DNA of 64,000 nucleotides, taken from Nonomuraea cypriaca. Its GTDB lineage: Bacteria > Actinomycetota > Actinomycetes > Streptosporangiales > Streptosporangiaceae. This document shows, one piece after another, positions 24,889 through 32,768 of this stretch. The stretch's first letter is position 1, and every line of letters starts with the position of its first letter. The notes under the pieces were generated by a model. That model was given only the letters and a program-made list of their open reading frames with translations. It ran no database searches and had not been told where the DNA came from. The stretch lies in assembly GCF_015645445.1 (NCBI RefSeq), contig NZ_JADOGI010000017.1, positions 1 through 64,000 of the forward strand, in the 5' to 3' direction. A program made the position numbers and the translations under genes.

Positions 24889-25869
24889 TCACGCGGGGGG
24901 CCGGAGGGTGACGGCGAGCGTACCCGCCTCCTCGCGGACCTCCGTGCCGAAGGCGGCGCACGCGGCGGCGAAGCGGGCGCGGATCCAGCGGGCCTCCTCC
25001 TCATCGGCCAGCCGGGTACGGCAGAAGTCGAGCGCGATCGGCACCGCACGCAGCCGCAGCGGCCCCCGCTCGTCAAGGGTGACCAGGAAGATCAGGCCGA
25101 GGTCGTTGCGCAACACGGGATCGACGGCGTAGTCGTCGACGAAGTCGCCCAGGTCGTACAGGATGGGCCCGGTCACCCCGTGGAAGACGTGCGCGGAGTG
25201 CCCGGCCACCAGCGACGCCCCGGCGTCGACCAGCTTCCCGGCCACGCGGCGGACGTGCGGGACGGGCTCGGCCGTCATGTTCGGGCCCCAATGGACGGTG
25301 ACGAGGACCAGGTCGGCGCGCTCGCGCAGCTCGTTGATCGCCGCCGTGAGCCGCTGCGGCACCCCCGCGGTCAGGTCGGCGTACGCGACCCCCGGCCGGC
25401 CGCGGGTGGCCGCGAAGTCGGCGGGATGGTCGGTGACGCCCAGCACGCCGAGCCGCAGCCCGCAGGCCTCCAGCACGGCGGGTTCCCAGGCGCGCTCCAG
25501 GTCGGCGCCCGCCCCCACGGTACGGATCCCGGCCTCGGCCAGCCCGTCGACGGTGTCGAGCAGGGCGTCGTCGCCGTAGTCGAGCGCGTGGTTGTTGGCC
25601 AGGTTGACCGCGTCCGCACCCAACTCGGCGAGCATCGCGGCGGCCCGCGGCGGGGCGCGGAAGTGGAACGCCTTGTGCAGCGCGTCCCACGGCCGGCCGC
25701 GGGCGGAGACGCAGCATTCCAGGTTGAGCAGTACCAGGTCGGCTCCGGCGAGCGCGGCACGGACGCCCGCGTCGAAGAACTCCCTGGGATCGGCGGTCTG
25801 CTCCAGCCGTTCGGCCACCCCGCGCCCGAGCATGGTGTCTCCGGCCAGTGCCAGCGTCATCTCGGCCAT
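24889..25869 (-). CDS. CapA-family metallophosphatase-like protein
   Basis: The 326-residue protein shows the CapA/PgsA pattern: LALAGDTMLGRGV at the N-terminus, VLLNLECCVS, AVNLANNHALDYGDDAL, VTVHWGPNMT and VAGHSAHVFHGV, which hold the metal-binding Asp, Asn and His residues of a calcineurin-like fold. Family members are linked to poly-gamma-glutamate capsule synthesis in Bacillus, but in actinomycetes most are free-standing and of unknown role. There is no signal peptide or membrane anchor and no other pgs gene nearby, so capsule synthesis is unlikely here. Confidence 0.85.
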   Translation of the reverse strand: MAEMTLALAGDTMLGRGVAERLEQTADPREFFDAGVRAALAGADLVLLNLECCVSARGRPWDALHKAFHFRAPPRAAAMLAELGADAVNLANNHALDYGDDALLDTVDGLAEAGIRTVGAGADLERAWEPAVLEACGLRLGVLGVTDHPADFAATRGRPGVAYADLTAGVPQRLTAAINELRERADLVLVTVHWGPNMTAEPVPHVRRVAGKLVDAGASLVAGHSAHVFHGVTGPILYDLGDFVDDYAVDPVLRNDLGLIFLVTLDERGPLRLRAVPIALDFCRTRLADEEEARWIRARFAAACAAFGTEVREEAGTLAVTLRPPA

Positions 25870-26034
25870 ACTCTCCGGCTGCCCTGTTCCGCGGGCTCGA
25901 CACCCTCGTTGACCTGCGGTGGAGCCCTTTTCAGCGACGTCGGCGGGCTGGTTTGCGGATGAGAGCGGGGGTAGGGGCGAGGTGAATCGGAGCGGGACGG
26001 TACGCGTCCCTCGTCGTCATGGAGGTGAGCGGCG

Positions 26035-26490
26035 ATGACATTGCCGATCAGGCGCCATCGGGTACCGGCGCAGGGCGGCCCGTGGCCGGCCCGGCCCTGG
26101 GACCCCTTCACCGAGCTCCAGCAGCTGTGGGACCAGATGGGCCGGCTGTTCGAGCAGGGCGGGGAGACCGAGACCGCCGCCTGGCGGCCCATGGCGGAGA
26201 CCGAGGAGACGGAGGAAGCCTACATCGTACGCGCTGAGCTGCCAGGGCTGAAGCGGGAGGACATCCAGGTCGAGCTCGACGGCAACCAGCTGTGCGTCTC
26301 CGGCGAGATCAGCGAGGAGGACAAGGGGCGGACGCTGCGGCGGCGTACCGGGAAGTTCGTCTACCGTACGATCCTGCCGAACGACGCCGACATGGAGCAC
26401 ATCGACGGAGAGCTGACCGACGGCGTACTCACCGTACACGTGCCCAAGACCGAGCAGGGCCGCGCCCGCCGCATCGAGATCAAGGGCTGA
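26035..26490 (+). CDS. Hsp20/alpha-crystallin small heat-shock protein
   Basis: The 151-residue protein has an N-terminal arm (PWDPFTELQQLWDQMGRLFEQ) and the alpha-crystallin domain from about 45 to 145: EAYIVRAELPGLKREDIQVEL, the loop RRRTGKFVYRTILPNDADM and GVLTVHVPKTE. ATG 26035 follows GGAGG nine bases upstream. It should act as an ATP-independent holdase that keeps unfolded proteins soluble. It heads a short co-directional run of genes of unknown function (26506, 27497, 27998), suggesting a stress-related transcript. No clear HAIR or CIRCE element is visible upstream. Confidence 0.93.
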   Translation: MTLPIRRHRVPAQGGPWPARPWDPFTELQQLWDQMGRLFEQGGETETAAWRPMAETEETEEAYIVRAELPGLKREDIQVELDGNQLCVSGEISEEDKGRTLRRRTGKFVYRTILPNDADMEHIDGELTDGVLTVHVPKTEQGRARRIEIKG

Positions 26491-26505
26491 CCTTCGGGGG
26501 AGCGC

Positions 26506-27471
26506 ATGGCCGGGACGCAGGCGTTCTGGATCGACGCCGGGCACGAGGGCACACAGGCCCGGTACGGCGAGCACCTGCGCAGGTGGCGGCACGCCTTCGC
26601 GGCGGCGGAGGGGGAGCCGGCGGCCGGCGGCGTCACGCTGGATCCGCTGCATTTCGCGCTGGGCGCGTGGGAGGTGGCCACCCGCCCGATGGCCGAATCC
26701 CCCTATGTCCGCTGTCATCCCCGCGTGCTCGACGCGACCTGCCACCGGCCAGAGGAGGCGCCGGGCCCGCTGGCCGTCGTCGAACTCGCCGCCCCGGCCC
26801 CCGTCCGGCTCCCCGGCGGGTGGTCGGGCTGGCAGCGGCAGGGCGCGGGCGAGCCGGGGTACGCGGCGCCGCCGTACGAGCGGCGCACCGCGCTGAGCAC
26901 GCTGGAGCTGCGCGTGCCGCTGGCCGGGGAACGCCTGCCCACACCCACCCGGGCGCGGGCCGAAGGGCTGCCCAACCTCGACGACGCCCAGGCTTCGCTG
27001 GAGGCGCTCGTCGGGGAGCTCAACGCCGTCGTCACGCCGTTCCTGCGCCAGATGGACGGTCCCGAGGCGCCGGCCGGTGACGGAGGGGAGCTGCCGGAGT
27101 GGCTGCGTACGCAGATCGCCGCCGACCGGGCGATCGCCGAGACCGCCGGGGCACGGGCGTGGCGATACCAGCTGGACGACTCCGGGCATCGGCTGGACTT
27201 CGGCGAAGGACGCGGCGTCGAGGCGATCGGCTTCCACGACGGTGACCTGCTCCAGCCGGTCGAGGCGATCCACATCGCGCTGCACGACCCCGCCGACGCG
27301 ATCGCCCGCTGCGAGGCGGAGCTCATGCTGCTCGACGAGCACACACCGACCGGCGCGGCGCGGCGCTGCCCGGCGTGCGCGGAGGAGACCGCCGCACCCT
27401 GCGGCACCCTGCGCCGCCTGGCGTACGGCTACCGCCTGCGCCCAGGCTGGCGCGACGAATGGCGCCCGTGA
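26506..27471 (+). CDS. Hypothetical protein with a C-terminal DUF6221-like module
   Basis: The 321-residue protein is not recognised over its first 250 residues. These include FWIDAGHEGTQARYGEHLRRW, an early strand-rich part and a Trp- and Arg-rich middle. The last 65 residues (HIALHDPADAIARCEAELML through RRCPACAEETAAPCGTLRRL to WRDEWRP) match the small DUF6221 proteins of actinomycetes, with two CxxC-like cysteine pairs and the WREEWRP-type ending. Usually DUF6221 stands alone at about 100 residues, so this looks like a fusion. It starts 15 bases after hsp20 with GGGGGAG upstream and is probably cotranscribed. Confidence 0.65.
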   Translation: MAGTQAFWIDAGHEGTQARYGEHLRRWRHAFAAAEGEPAAGGVTLDPLHFALGAWEVATRPMAESPYVRCHPRVLDATCHRPEEAPGPLAVVELAAPAPVRLPGGWSGWQRQGAGEPGYAAPPYERRTALSTLELRVPLAGERLPTPTRARAEGLPNLDDAQASLEALVGELNAVVTPFLRQMDGPEAPAGDGGELPEWLRTQIAADRAIAETAGARAWRYQLDDSGHRLDFGEGRGVEAIGFHDGDLLQPVEAIHIALHDPADAIARCEAELMLLDEHTPTGAARRCPACAEETAAPCGTLRRLAYGYRLRPGWRDEWRP

Positions 27472-27496
27472 CCCCGCGGACGGAGGTGACGGAGAC

Positions 27497-27841
27497 ATGG
27501 AAAGGCGAGACCGCGACACCGACGACGAGTTCTTCGCTCCCGTGCTGCGTGAGCCGCCCGAGCAGGAGGAAGTGAGCGACACCGGCGTGCCCGGCGTGCA
27601 CGGCGCCGGCCGGGGAGGATGGGCGAAGGCGCCCCCGCCGTCGAACGCGCTCAGCCTCCGCCTGCTGGCGGCCGGGCTCCTGCTGCTCGCCGGGGTGGTG
27701 CTGGCCGTGCTGGCGCTGCTGGCCGGGCACCTCCCGCTGGCGATCCCGCCCGCCGTCGTGGCGCTGGCGGCGGCGGCGTACCTGGTGATGTTCGGGGTGC
27801 GGCGATCCCGCTCCGACGGCGGCCCGCCGACGTTCGGCTGA
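27497..27841 (+). CDS. Small two-helix membrane protein
   Basis: ATG 27497 has GGAGGTGACGGAG in front. The 114-residue product has an acidic N-terminal half (MERRDRDTDDEFF, EPPEQEEVSD) and two adjacent hydrophobic helices (LLAAGLLLLAGVVLAVLALL and LAIPPAVVALAAAAYLVMFG), then a short basic tail. This topology is common for small actinobacterial inner-membrane proteins with no known function. It lies 25 bases after the DUF6221-fusion gene and is likely in the same transcript. Confidence 0.65.
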   Translation: MERRDRDTDDEFFAPVLREPPEQEEVSDTGVPGVHGAGRGGWAKAPPPSNALSLRLLAAGLLLLAGVVLAVLALLAGHLPLAIPPAVVALAAAAYLVMFGVRRSRSDGGPPTFG

Positions 27842-27997
27842 CGGCTTTTCGCTGAGGCGGGCGGCTGAGGCAGCGGCTGAGGCGGGGCTGCTGAGGCCAT
27901 CGAGGAGGGCGGCGGGCGCTTCCCGGGTTTCACTTACTCCACGTGGGTAGACGGGCTGCTGAGGCAGGCAATCGAGCACCACCGGCGAGGAGCCGAC
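27842..27997 (+). repeat. Degenerate GGCTGAGGC repeats in an intergenic region
   Basis: GCTGAGGC occurs several times between about 27850 and 27965 (after 27849, 27865, 27877, 27890 and 27957), with irregular spacing. The region follows the small membrane protein gene and ends at the ribosome site of the 85-residue gene. No terminator stem is clear. The repeat resembles the GGCGGCTGAGAGA units at 9333-9358 in composition. Confidence 0.45.
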
Positions 27998-28255
27998 ATG
28001 TGGACATCATCGCTCATCGACAGAGAATGCGTCCGTCAGCTGCTGACGTCCCAGGACACCGACGCCACGCTGGTCTTCGTACGGGGCGACTGCGTCGTCC
28101 TGCCGGCCGCGGACGTGGACGACGCCCACAAGGGGCTCGTCATCGCGACGCGTGACGAGGTCGCCGCCCATCTCCCGGCAGAGGCCCTCACCGACCGGGT
28201 ACTCGACGACGTGGCGCACCGGCTGGACAACATCGTCCGCGACCTGGGCGCCTGA
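27998..28255 (+). CDS. Hypothetical protein (85 aa)
   Basis: I do not recognise the family. ATG 27998 has GAGGAG at a good distance. The product is a soluble alpha/beta protein: helix RECVRQLL, strands TLVFVRGDCVVLP, then helices (DEVAAHLPAEAL and DRVLDDVAHRLDNIVRDLG). The pattern of a short beta stretch followed by amphipathic helices could be a small interaction module. It is the last gene of the hsp20 run, followed by an 11-bp inverted repeat. Confidence 0.55.
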   Translation: MWTSSLIDRECVRQLLTSQDTDATLVFVRGDCVVLPAADVDDAHKGLVIATRDEVAAHLPAEALTDRVLDDVAHRLDNIVRDLGA

Positions 28256-28261
28256 CCGGCG

Positions 28262-28306
28262 CCGCCGGACAAGGGACAGCCGCTTCTTAAGTGATTTGTC
28301 CGGCGG
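28262..28306. terminator. 11-bp inverted repeat with a 23-base loop (terminator or operator)
   Basis: CCGCCGGACAA (28262-28272) and TTGTCCGGCGG (28296-28306) are exact reverse complements. The element starts seven bases after the stop of the 85-residue gene and lies 40 bases before the next start, so it may end the upstream transcript or be a regulator site for the methyltransferase gene. Confidence 0.55.
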
Positions 28307-28346
28307 TTCATCACGGTTTGGCGCGGAAGCTCATAGGTTCTAGTAC

Positions 28347-29009
28347 ATGCCCGAGTCCAAGAGCGCCAACGGTTCGCGTCCCTTCCCCGAGCTGATGCAC
28401 CGCGCCCTCTTCAAGAGCGTGTCGGTGCTGCCGTCGCGCGGTCAGGCGGCGGTGCTGCGCCGCTACTTCGACTGGTGGCACCGCTCACCGGATCCCTGGC
28501 ACCTGCAGACCGACGACTACGAGCAGCAGAAGTACGCCACCACCCTGCGCACCCTCCCCGAGCGCCCCTACAACCGGATCCTGGACGTGGGCTGCGCCGA
28601 GGGCGTCTTCACACACGCGCTGGCCGGCGCCTATCCCGACGCGGAGGTCACCGGCGTGGACGTCTCCGAGCGGGCGCTCAACCGGGCACGCGCCCGTCCC
28701 GGCACACCGCGCCCCGGCTTCGCGCGCGCCGACCTGCTCTCCTACGACCGCCATCACGCGTTCGACCTGGTCGTGTGCGCGGAGACGCTCTACTATCTCG
28801 GCCGCGACGACCGGCTCCGCGCCGCCTCTGCGGCGCTCGTCCGTTTCGTACGGCCCGGGGGCCTGCTGGCGCTCGTACACCCCTGGCCGGAGTCACAGCA
28901 GTTGCACGCGTACGTGGGCGGCGCGATGTCCCAGGTGGCCGAGCACGTGGAGGAGAAGACACACCGCCCGTTCGCGGTCACCGTCTTCGAGGCCGGCCCG
29001 TCGCGGTAG
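28347..29009 (+). CDS. Class I SAM-dependent methyltransferase (NodS-like)
   Basis: The 220-residue protein contains motif I ILDVGCAEGVFTHAL, VTGVDVSERALNRAR, and FDLVVCAETLYYL with FVRPGGLLALVHPWPE. The N-terminal 60 residues (FDWWHRSPDPWHLQTDDYEQQKY) resemble NodS/nodulation-type and related small-molecule N- or O-methyltransferases. No ribosome site is visible before ATG 28347, so the message may be leaderless. It converges on the glycosyltransferase gene and shares a terminator with it. The substrate is unknown; sugar or glycolipid tailoring would fit its neighbours. Confidence 0.8.
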   Translation: MPESKSANGSRPFPELMHRALFKSVSVLPSRGQAAVLRRYFDWWHRSPDPWHLQTDDYEQQKYATTLRTLPERPYNRILDVGCAEGVFTHALAGAYPDAEVTGVDVSERALNRARARPGTPRPGFARADLLSYDRHHAFDLVVCAETLYYLGRDDRLRAASAALVRFVRPGGLLALVHPWPESQQLHAYVGGAMSQVAEHVEEKTHRPFAVTVFEAGPSR

Positions 29010-29033
29010 GGCAGCCGTCCCGCGGCCCTACCG
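29004..29033. terminator. Bidirectional terminator between methyltransferase and glycosyltransferase
   Basis: CGGTAGGGC (29004-29012) and GCCCTACCG (29025-29033) form a perfect 9-bp stem. The first arm includes the stop codon of the methyltransferase and the second lies 12 bases before the end of the minus-strand glycosyltransferase gene. The element fits the convergent junction. Confidence 0.75.
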
Positions 29034-29044
29034 CTACTCGTGTG

Positions 29045-30223
29045 TCAGTGTGAGGCGTGATGACCGTCGGAGATCGGCTCACCGGCGGTCAACGCGCGGA
29101 ACAGGTTCTCCCACAGCGGCATCACGACCTCGGGGGTGTAGTCGTGGGCCGTCTCCGCCGCGGCCGCGCCCATGCGCAACCGGGCGTCGCGGTCGCTCAT
29201 CACCTGCGCCAGCGCCTCGGCCAGCGCCTCCACCTTCCTGGGTGGCACCAGCACGCCGTCGACACCAGGTGTCAGCACGTCGGCGGGGCCGGTCGGACAG
29301 TCGAAGGCGACGACGGGCAGGGCGTGGCCCATCGCCTCGATCATCGCCATCGGCAGGCCCTCGATGCGCGAGCTCAGCGCGTAGATCGACGACCTGGCCA
29401 GCTCCTCGTGGATGGTGTTGCTGCGGCCCATCAGCTTGATCCGGTCGCCCAGCTCGGCCGCGTCGATCCTGGCCTGCAGCTTGTCCTTCAACACGCCCGT
29501 GCCGAAGATGCGCACCTGCCACTCGGGATACTCGTGGGCGATGATGTTGAACGCCTTGATGAGCATGTCGAAGCCCTTTTGCGGCACCAGCCGCCCGACC
29601 GCGATCACGATGGGCTCGCTCTGGTCGGAATGCTTGCGGTGACCCATGTGGACCGCGTTGGGCACGCGTACCACGGGGGTGCCGGGGATCAGCTCGTTGT
29701 ACTCGCGGCGGCTGGTCTCGGTCAGCACGGCCACCGTGTCGAAGCCGCCGTAGTGACGGGCGATCTGCTCGCGTACCGCCTCGTGGTACGCGCCCAGGTT
29801 CATGTGCTCCTGGGCCACGCGGATCACGCCGGGGCCGGCGCGGCGGGCGGAGATGAGGTTGAGAGCCGGGCGGGTGGTGACGAGGATGCCGTCGCGCAGG
29901 CCGGAGACGTAGTCGATGACCGCGCCTTCCACCCGCTCGGTGAAGTATTGGGCGGCGAACTCACCGTACGGGACGATCTTGCCGCGGGCGCGCCGCCAGA
30001 CCTTGCGGGCCAGCGAGTCGGGCTCGACTCCGTCGCGCTGGTCCACCAGCGCCGACACGCGGATCCGCTCGTCGATCTCGAACTGGGGGCTCTTGCGCCG
30101 GCGGATGGCGCTGACGATCTCGACGTCGTGGCCCGCCTCGGCCATCGCGTTGGCCTGGTTGACGACGGTCCGGATGGTGCCGCCCATGCCGTAGGCGTGC
30201 AGCAGCATGTAACGGATCTTCAC
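29045..30223 (-). CDS. Glycosyltransferase family 4 protein
   Basis: The 392-residue protein (GTG 30223, GGGAG eight bases upstream) has the GT-B fold. The N-terminal acceptor half has YGMGGTIRTVVNQANAMAEAGH, and the donor half has IVIAVGRLVPQKGFDMLIKAF, then SSRIEGLPMAMIEAMGHALP with the conserved E-x7-E. CPTGPADVLTPGVDGVLVP is typical of GT4 members acting on cell-wall or capsular glycans. It needs a nucleotide sugar donor. The GTG overlaps the TGA of the sulfotransferase gene, so the two are translated together. Combined action on one glycan or lipid is a fair inference. Confidence 0.9.
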   Translation of the reverse strand: MKIRYMLLHAYGMGGTIRTVVNQANAMAEAGHDVEIVSAIRRRKSPQFEIDERIRVSALVDQRDGVEPDSLARKVWRRARGKIVPYGEFAAQYFTERVEGAVIDYVSGLRDGILVTTRPALNLISARRAGPGVIRVAQEHMNLGAYHEAVREQIARHYGGFDTVAVLTETSRREYNELIPGTPVVRVPNAVHMGHRKHSDQSEPIVIAVGRLVPQKGFDMLIKAFNIIAHEYPEWQVRIFGTGVLKDKLQARIDAAELGDRIKLMGRSNTIHEELARSSIYALSSRIEGLPMAMIEAMGHALPVVAFDCPTGPADVLTPGVDGVLVPPRKVEALAEALAQVMSDRDARLRMGAAAAETAHDYTPEVVMPLWENLFRALTAGEPISDGHHASH

Positions 30224-31107
30224 GGCAGGTACTCCCAGGTCTGACACATGCTCCGCAGAGACGCGGGGATCTCCTCCGGCCGGGGCAGGTCACGGCCTTG
30301 TTGTACGGCGCCGGAACGGATCTTGTCCTTCCAGTCGCCGAGTCCCTTCTTCACGACGTCAGGAGTGCCGTACGAGAGCAGCTCCGGCGCCCAGGGCACG
30401 TTGAGAAAGTCGCAGATGGCGCGGCCGATCTTCTCCGGCTCCGCGGTCAGCTCCTCGTAGCGCACGGTCAGGCCGGGCAGCGCGGCCCGCGCCCGCTGGA
30501 CCGCCTTCATGTAGCGCAGCGCGTCCTGCGCCGCCTCCTCGGCCGTGCGCCTGCCGGGGCTCGCCTCGTGCCAGGAGGTCGCGATGGAGGCGGGATGGCG
30601 CAGCAGGAAGACGAACCGCGCGTCCGGCCAGCAGGCGGCGAGCCGCTCGTACGCGAACGCGTTGGCGGGGGTCTTCTCCACGATGTGCCGCTTGCCGCTG
30701 CGTACGAGCTCCCGATGCAGGACCCGGTCCCACAGGAGGTGTTCGAGGTCGGCCCGGTTGTGCCCCAGTGCCGCCATCGCCTTCTCGGCCAGCGAGGTAC
30801 CGAAATCCACACTCAACCGGCGTACATGCAGCTCGTGCGGCGCATGCAGGTCCGGATGCGCGTTCAGCATCGACCGCAGCAACGTCGAACCCGACCTGAC
30901 TGGCGAGATGATGAACACCGGAGCGGTCAACAGGCGGTCGTTTTCCGGATCCGCCGGCGGCCTGAAAGGCGCGTCCGGACGCTTCTCCGGCGTCTTCACC
31001 GGTTCCGGCGCCTTCACCGGTTGCCCTGTTTTTCCTACTCGGTTAAGTTGGAATCCCGTGTACCTGGCCAGCGCTCCGTTGATTGTGCGCTGCCACTCCA
31101 TGCTCAT
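30220..31107 (-). CDS. PAPS-dependent sulfotransferase family protein
   Basis: The 295-residue protein has the 5'-phosphosulfate-binding loop PVFIISPVRSGSTLLRSML (about residues 63-80) and the 3'-phosphate region FVFLLRHPASIATSWHEA. IVEKTPANAFAYERL lies between them, as in the bacterial Sulfotransfer_1/3 families. It should transfer sulfate from PAPS to a hydroxyl group of a glycan, lipid or small molecule. It is the first gene of a two-gene unit with the glycosyltransferase and is divergent from the encapsulin operon. ATG 31107 or 31101 may be used. No PAPS-synthesis genes are present. Confidence 0.85.
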   Translation of the reverse strand: MSMEWQRTINGALARYTGFQLNRVGKTGQPVKAPEPVKTPEKRPDAPFRPPADPENDRLLTAPVFIISPVRSGSTLLRSMLNAHPDLHAPHELHVRRLSVDFGTSLAEKAMAALGHNRADLEHLLWDRVLHRELVRSGKRHIVEKTPANAFAYERLAACWPDARFVFLLRHPASIATSWHEASPGRRTAEEAAQDALRYMKAVQRARAALPGLTVRYEELTAEPEKIGRAICDFLNVPWAPELLSYGTPDVVKKGLGDWKDKIRSGAVQQGRDLPRPEEIPASLRSMCQTWEYLP

Positions 31108-31341
31108 TGAGGGTACCTGCCCTACCTGAGAGCTACCTGTATAAGGAGCTCGTCACATCGGAGTCTGAGGCCGTGTTCGGGAGTTCGATATCCCACGGTC
31201 GTAAGCAATCCCTTGCCCATCGGATACTCTACGCAGGGTATCGGACTGGTTACGTTCGGTCATAGATCGATTCCCGAGCGTTGGCGAGGCGACCAGGCTC
31301 CCCGGACGGGGTCGGCCCATGGTCGGCGATTGCGAGGACAC
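31108..31341. promoter_or_regulatory. Divergent promoter region of the sulfotransferase and encapsulin operons
   Basis: No gene is present. GATACTC (31223-31229) and GGGTATC (31236-31242) form an inverted repeat with one mismatch and a 6-base spacer, a possible operator about 100 bases before the encapsulin start. The region must hold the start signals for both divergent units. Confidence 0.45.
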
Positions 31342-32745
31342 ATGCCCCCTGAGCGCACCGAACCCCCCACCGAGTCGCGACTCAGCCTGGACACCCGGGC
31401 CGCGCGAAACCTGGCCACCACCACCAAGACCCGACCGCAGATGCAGGCCATCAGCTCCCGCTGGCTGCTGCGCATGCTGCCCTGGGTCGACGTGGCGGGC
31501 GCGACCTACCGGGTCAACCGCCGGCTGGTGCACCGGGTCGGGCGGGGGCGGGTGAGCGTGGCCCAGCACGGGGCCGACGACGTGCGGATCATCCCTGAGA
31601 CGCTCGCCGAGGTCCCCGTGCTGCGCGGCTTCGACGACATCGAGGTGCTGCGGGCGCTCGCCGCGACGTTCCGGCCACGGGAGATCCACGCGGGCGAGGT
31701 CATCGTCGAGGCCGGCGCTTCGGTCACCGAGACGTACGTCGTCGCGCACGGCCGGCTCAACCGCCTGTCCGTCGGCAAGTACGGCAGCACGGAGGCCCTC
31801 GGTGTGCTCACCGACGGCGACCAGTTCGGCGACGAGGTCCTCGGCCAGGAGGATCCGCGCTGGCCCTGCACGGTCAGGGCCGACACCGCCGGCACGATCA
31901 TGGTGTCGCAGTGGCCGGAGTTCCAGCGGCTGCTCGACGAGTCGCCGGCGCTGCGGGAGCACATCGACCGCTATGTGGCGGCCACCGGCAAGCCGGTCAA
32001 CCGTCGCGGCGAGGCGGCCGTCGACATCGCCTCCGGCCACGTCGGGGAGCCGGTCATCAACGGCACGTTCGTGGACTACGACCTCAACCCCCGCGAATAC
32101 GAGCTGAGCGTGACGCAGACCATCCTTCGCGTCCACACCCGCGTCGCCGATCTCTTCAGCGAGCCGATGAACCAGTTCGAGGAGCAGCTCCGCCTGACGA
32201 TCCACGAGATCCGCGAGCGCGAGGAGTGGGAGCTGCTCAACAACCGCGAGTTCGGGTTGCTGCACAACGCCGACTACAGCCAGCGGATCAGCACCTGGTC
32301 CGGCCCGCCGACGCCGGACGACCTGGACGACCTGATCAGCATGCGCCGCAAGACCCGGCTGCTGCTCGCCCACCCGCGGGCGATCGCCGCGTTCTTCAGG
32401 GAGTGCAACAAGCGCGGGCTCGCCGTGGGCAGCACCGAGGTCGGCGGTCACGAGATCCCGGCCTGGCGGGGGGTTCCGATCTTCCCCTGCGGCAAGATCC
32501 CGGTCTCGGCCAAGCAGACCAGCTCGATCCTCGCCCTGCGCACGGGCGAGGAGGACCAGGGCGTCGTCGGCCTCCACCAGACGGGCATCCCGGAGGAGTA
32601 CGAACCCGGGCTGAACGTGCGGTTCATGGGCATCAGCCGCGAGGCCGTGATGTCGTACCTGGTCAGCGCCTACTACTCGGCGGCGATCCTGGTGCCGGAC
32701 GCGGTCGGCGTCCTGGAGAACGCCGACGTCGCCGCACGGTCCTGA
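31342..32745 (+). CDS. Family 2B encapsulin shell protein with cyclic-nucleotide-binding-like domain
   Basis: The 467-residue protein matches family 2B encapsulins, HK97-fold shell proteins with an inserted cNMP-binding-like domain. The N-terminal arm ([20 protein letters not shown], then [22 protein letters not shown]) is shared with family 2 shells. Residues about 92-210 ([20 protein letters not shown], then [20 protein letters not shown] and [10 protein letters not shown]) form the cNMP-binding fold. Residues 240-467 carry the rest of the HK97 core, including [20 protein letters not shown], the loop with [20 protein letters not shown], and the end [25 protein letters not shown]. ATG 31342 has GAGGA upstream. 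The shell should enclose the terpene synthase encoded 23 bases downstream. Whether the inserted domain binds a nucleotide is unknown. Confidence 0.92.
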   Translation: MPPERTEPPTESRLSLDTRAARNLATTTKTRPQMQAISSRWLLRMLPWVDVAGATYRVNRRLVHRVGRGRVSVAQHGADDVRIIPETLAEVPVLRGFDDIEVLRALAATFRPREIHAGEVIVEAGASVTETYVVAHGRLNRLSVGKYGSTEALGVLTDGDQFGDEVLGQEDPRWPCTVRADTAGTIMVSQWPEFQRLLDESPALREHIDRYVAATGKPVNRRGEAAVDIASGHVGEPVINGTFVDYDLNPREYELSVTQTILRVHTRVADLFSEPMNQFEEQLRLTIHEIREREEWELLNNREFGLLHNADYSQRISTWSGPPTPDDLDDLISMRRKTRLLLAHPRAIAAFFRECNKRGLAVGSTEVGGHEIPAWRGVPIFPCGKIPVSAKQTSSILALRTGEEDQGVVGLHQTGIPEEYEPGLNVRFMGISREAVMSYLVSAYYSAAILVPDAVGVLENADVAARS

Positions 32746-32768
32746 CGATCCAGGAAGGGGGCGGGGTC

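Noticed and set aside
24889..25869. Poly-gamma-glutamate capsule synthesis locus
   Set aside because: Only a CapA-like protein without membrane anchor is present. No ligase (CapB) or CapC gene is adjacent.
31911..32768. Upstream extension of the methylisoborneol synthase frame into the encapsulin gene
   Set aside because: It is a shadow of the shell gene. The ATG at 32769 gives the expected N-terminus.
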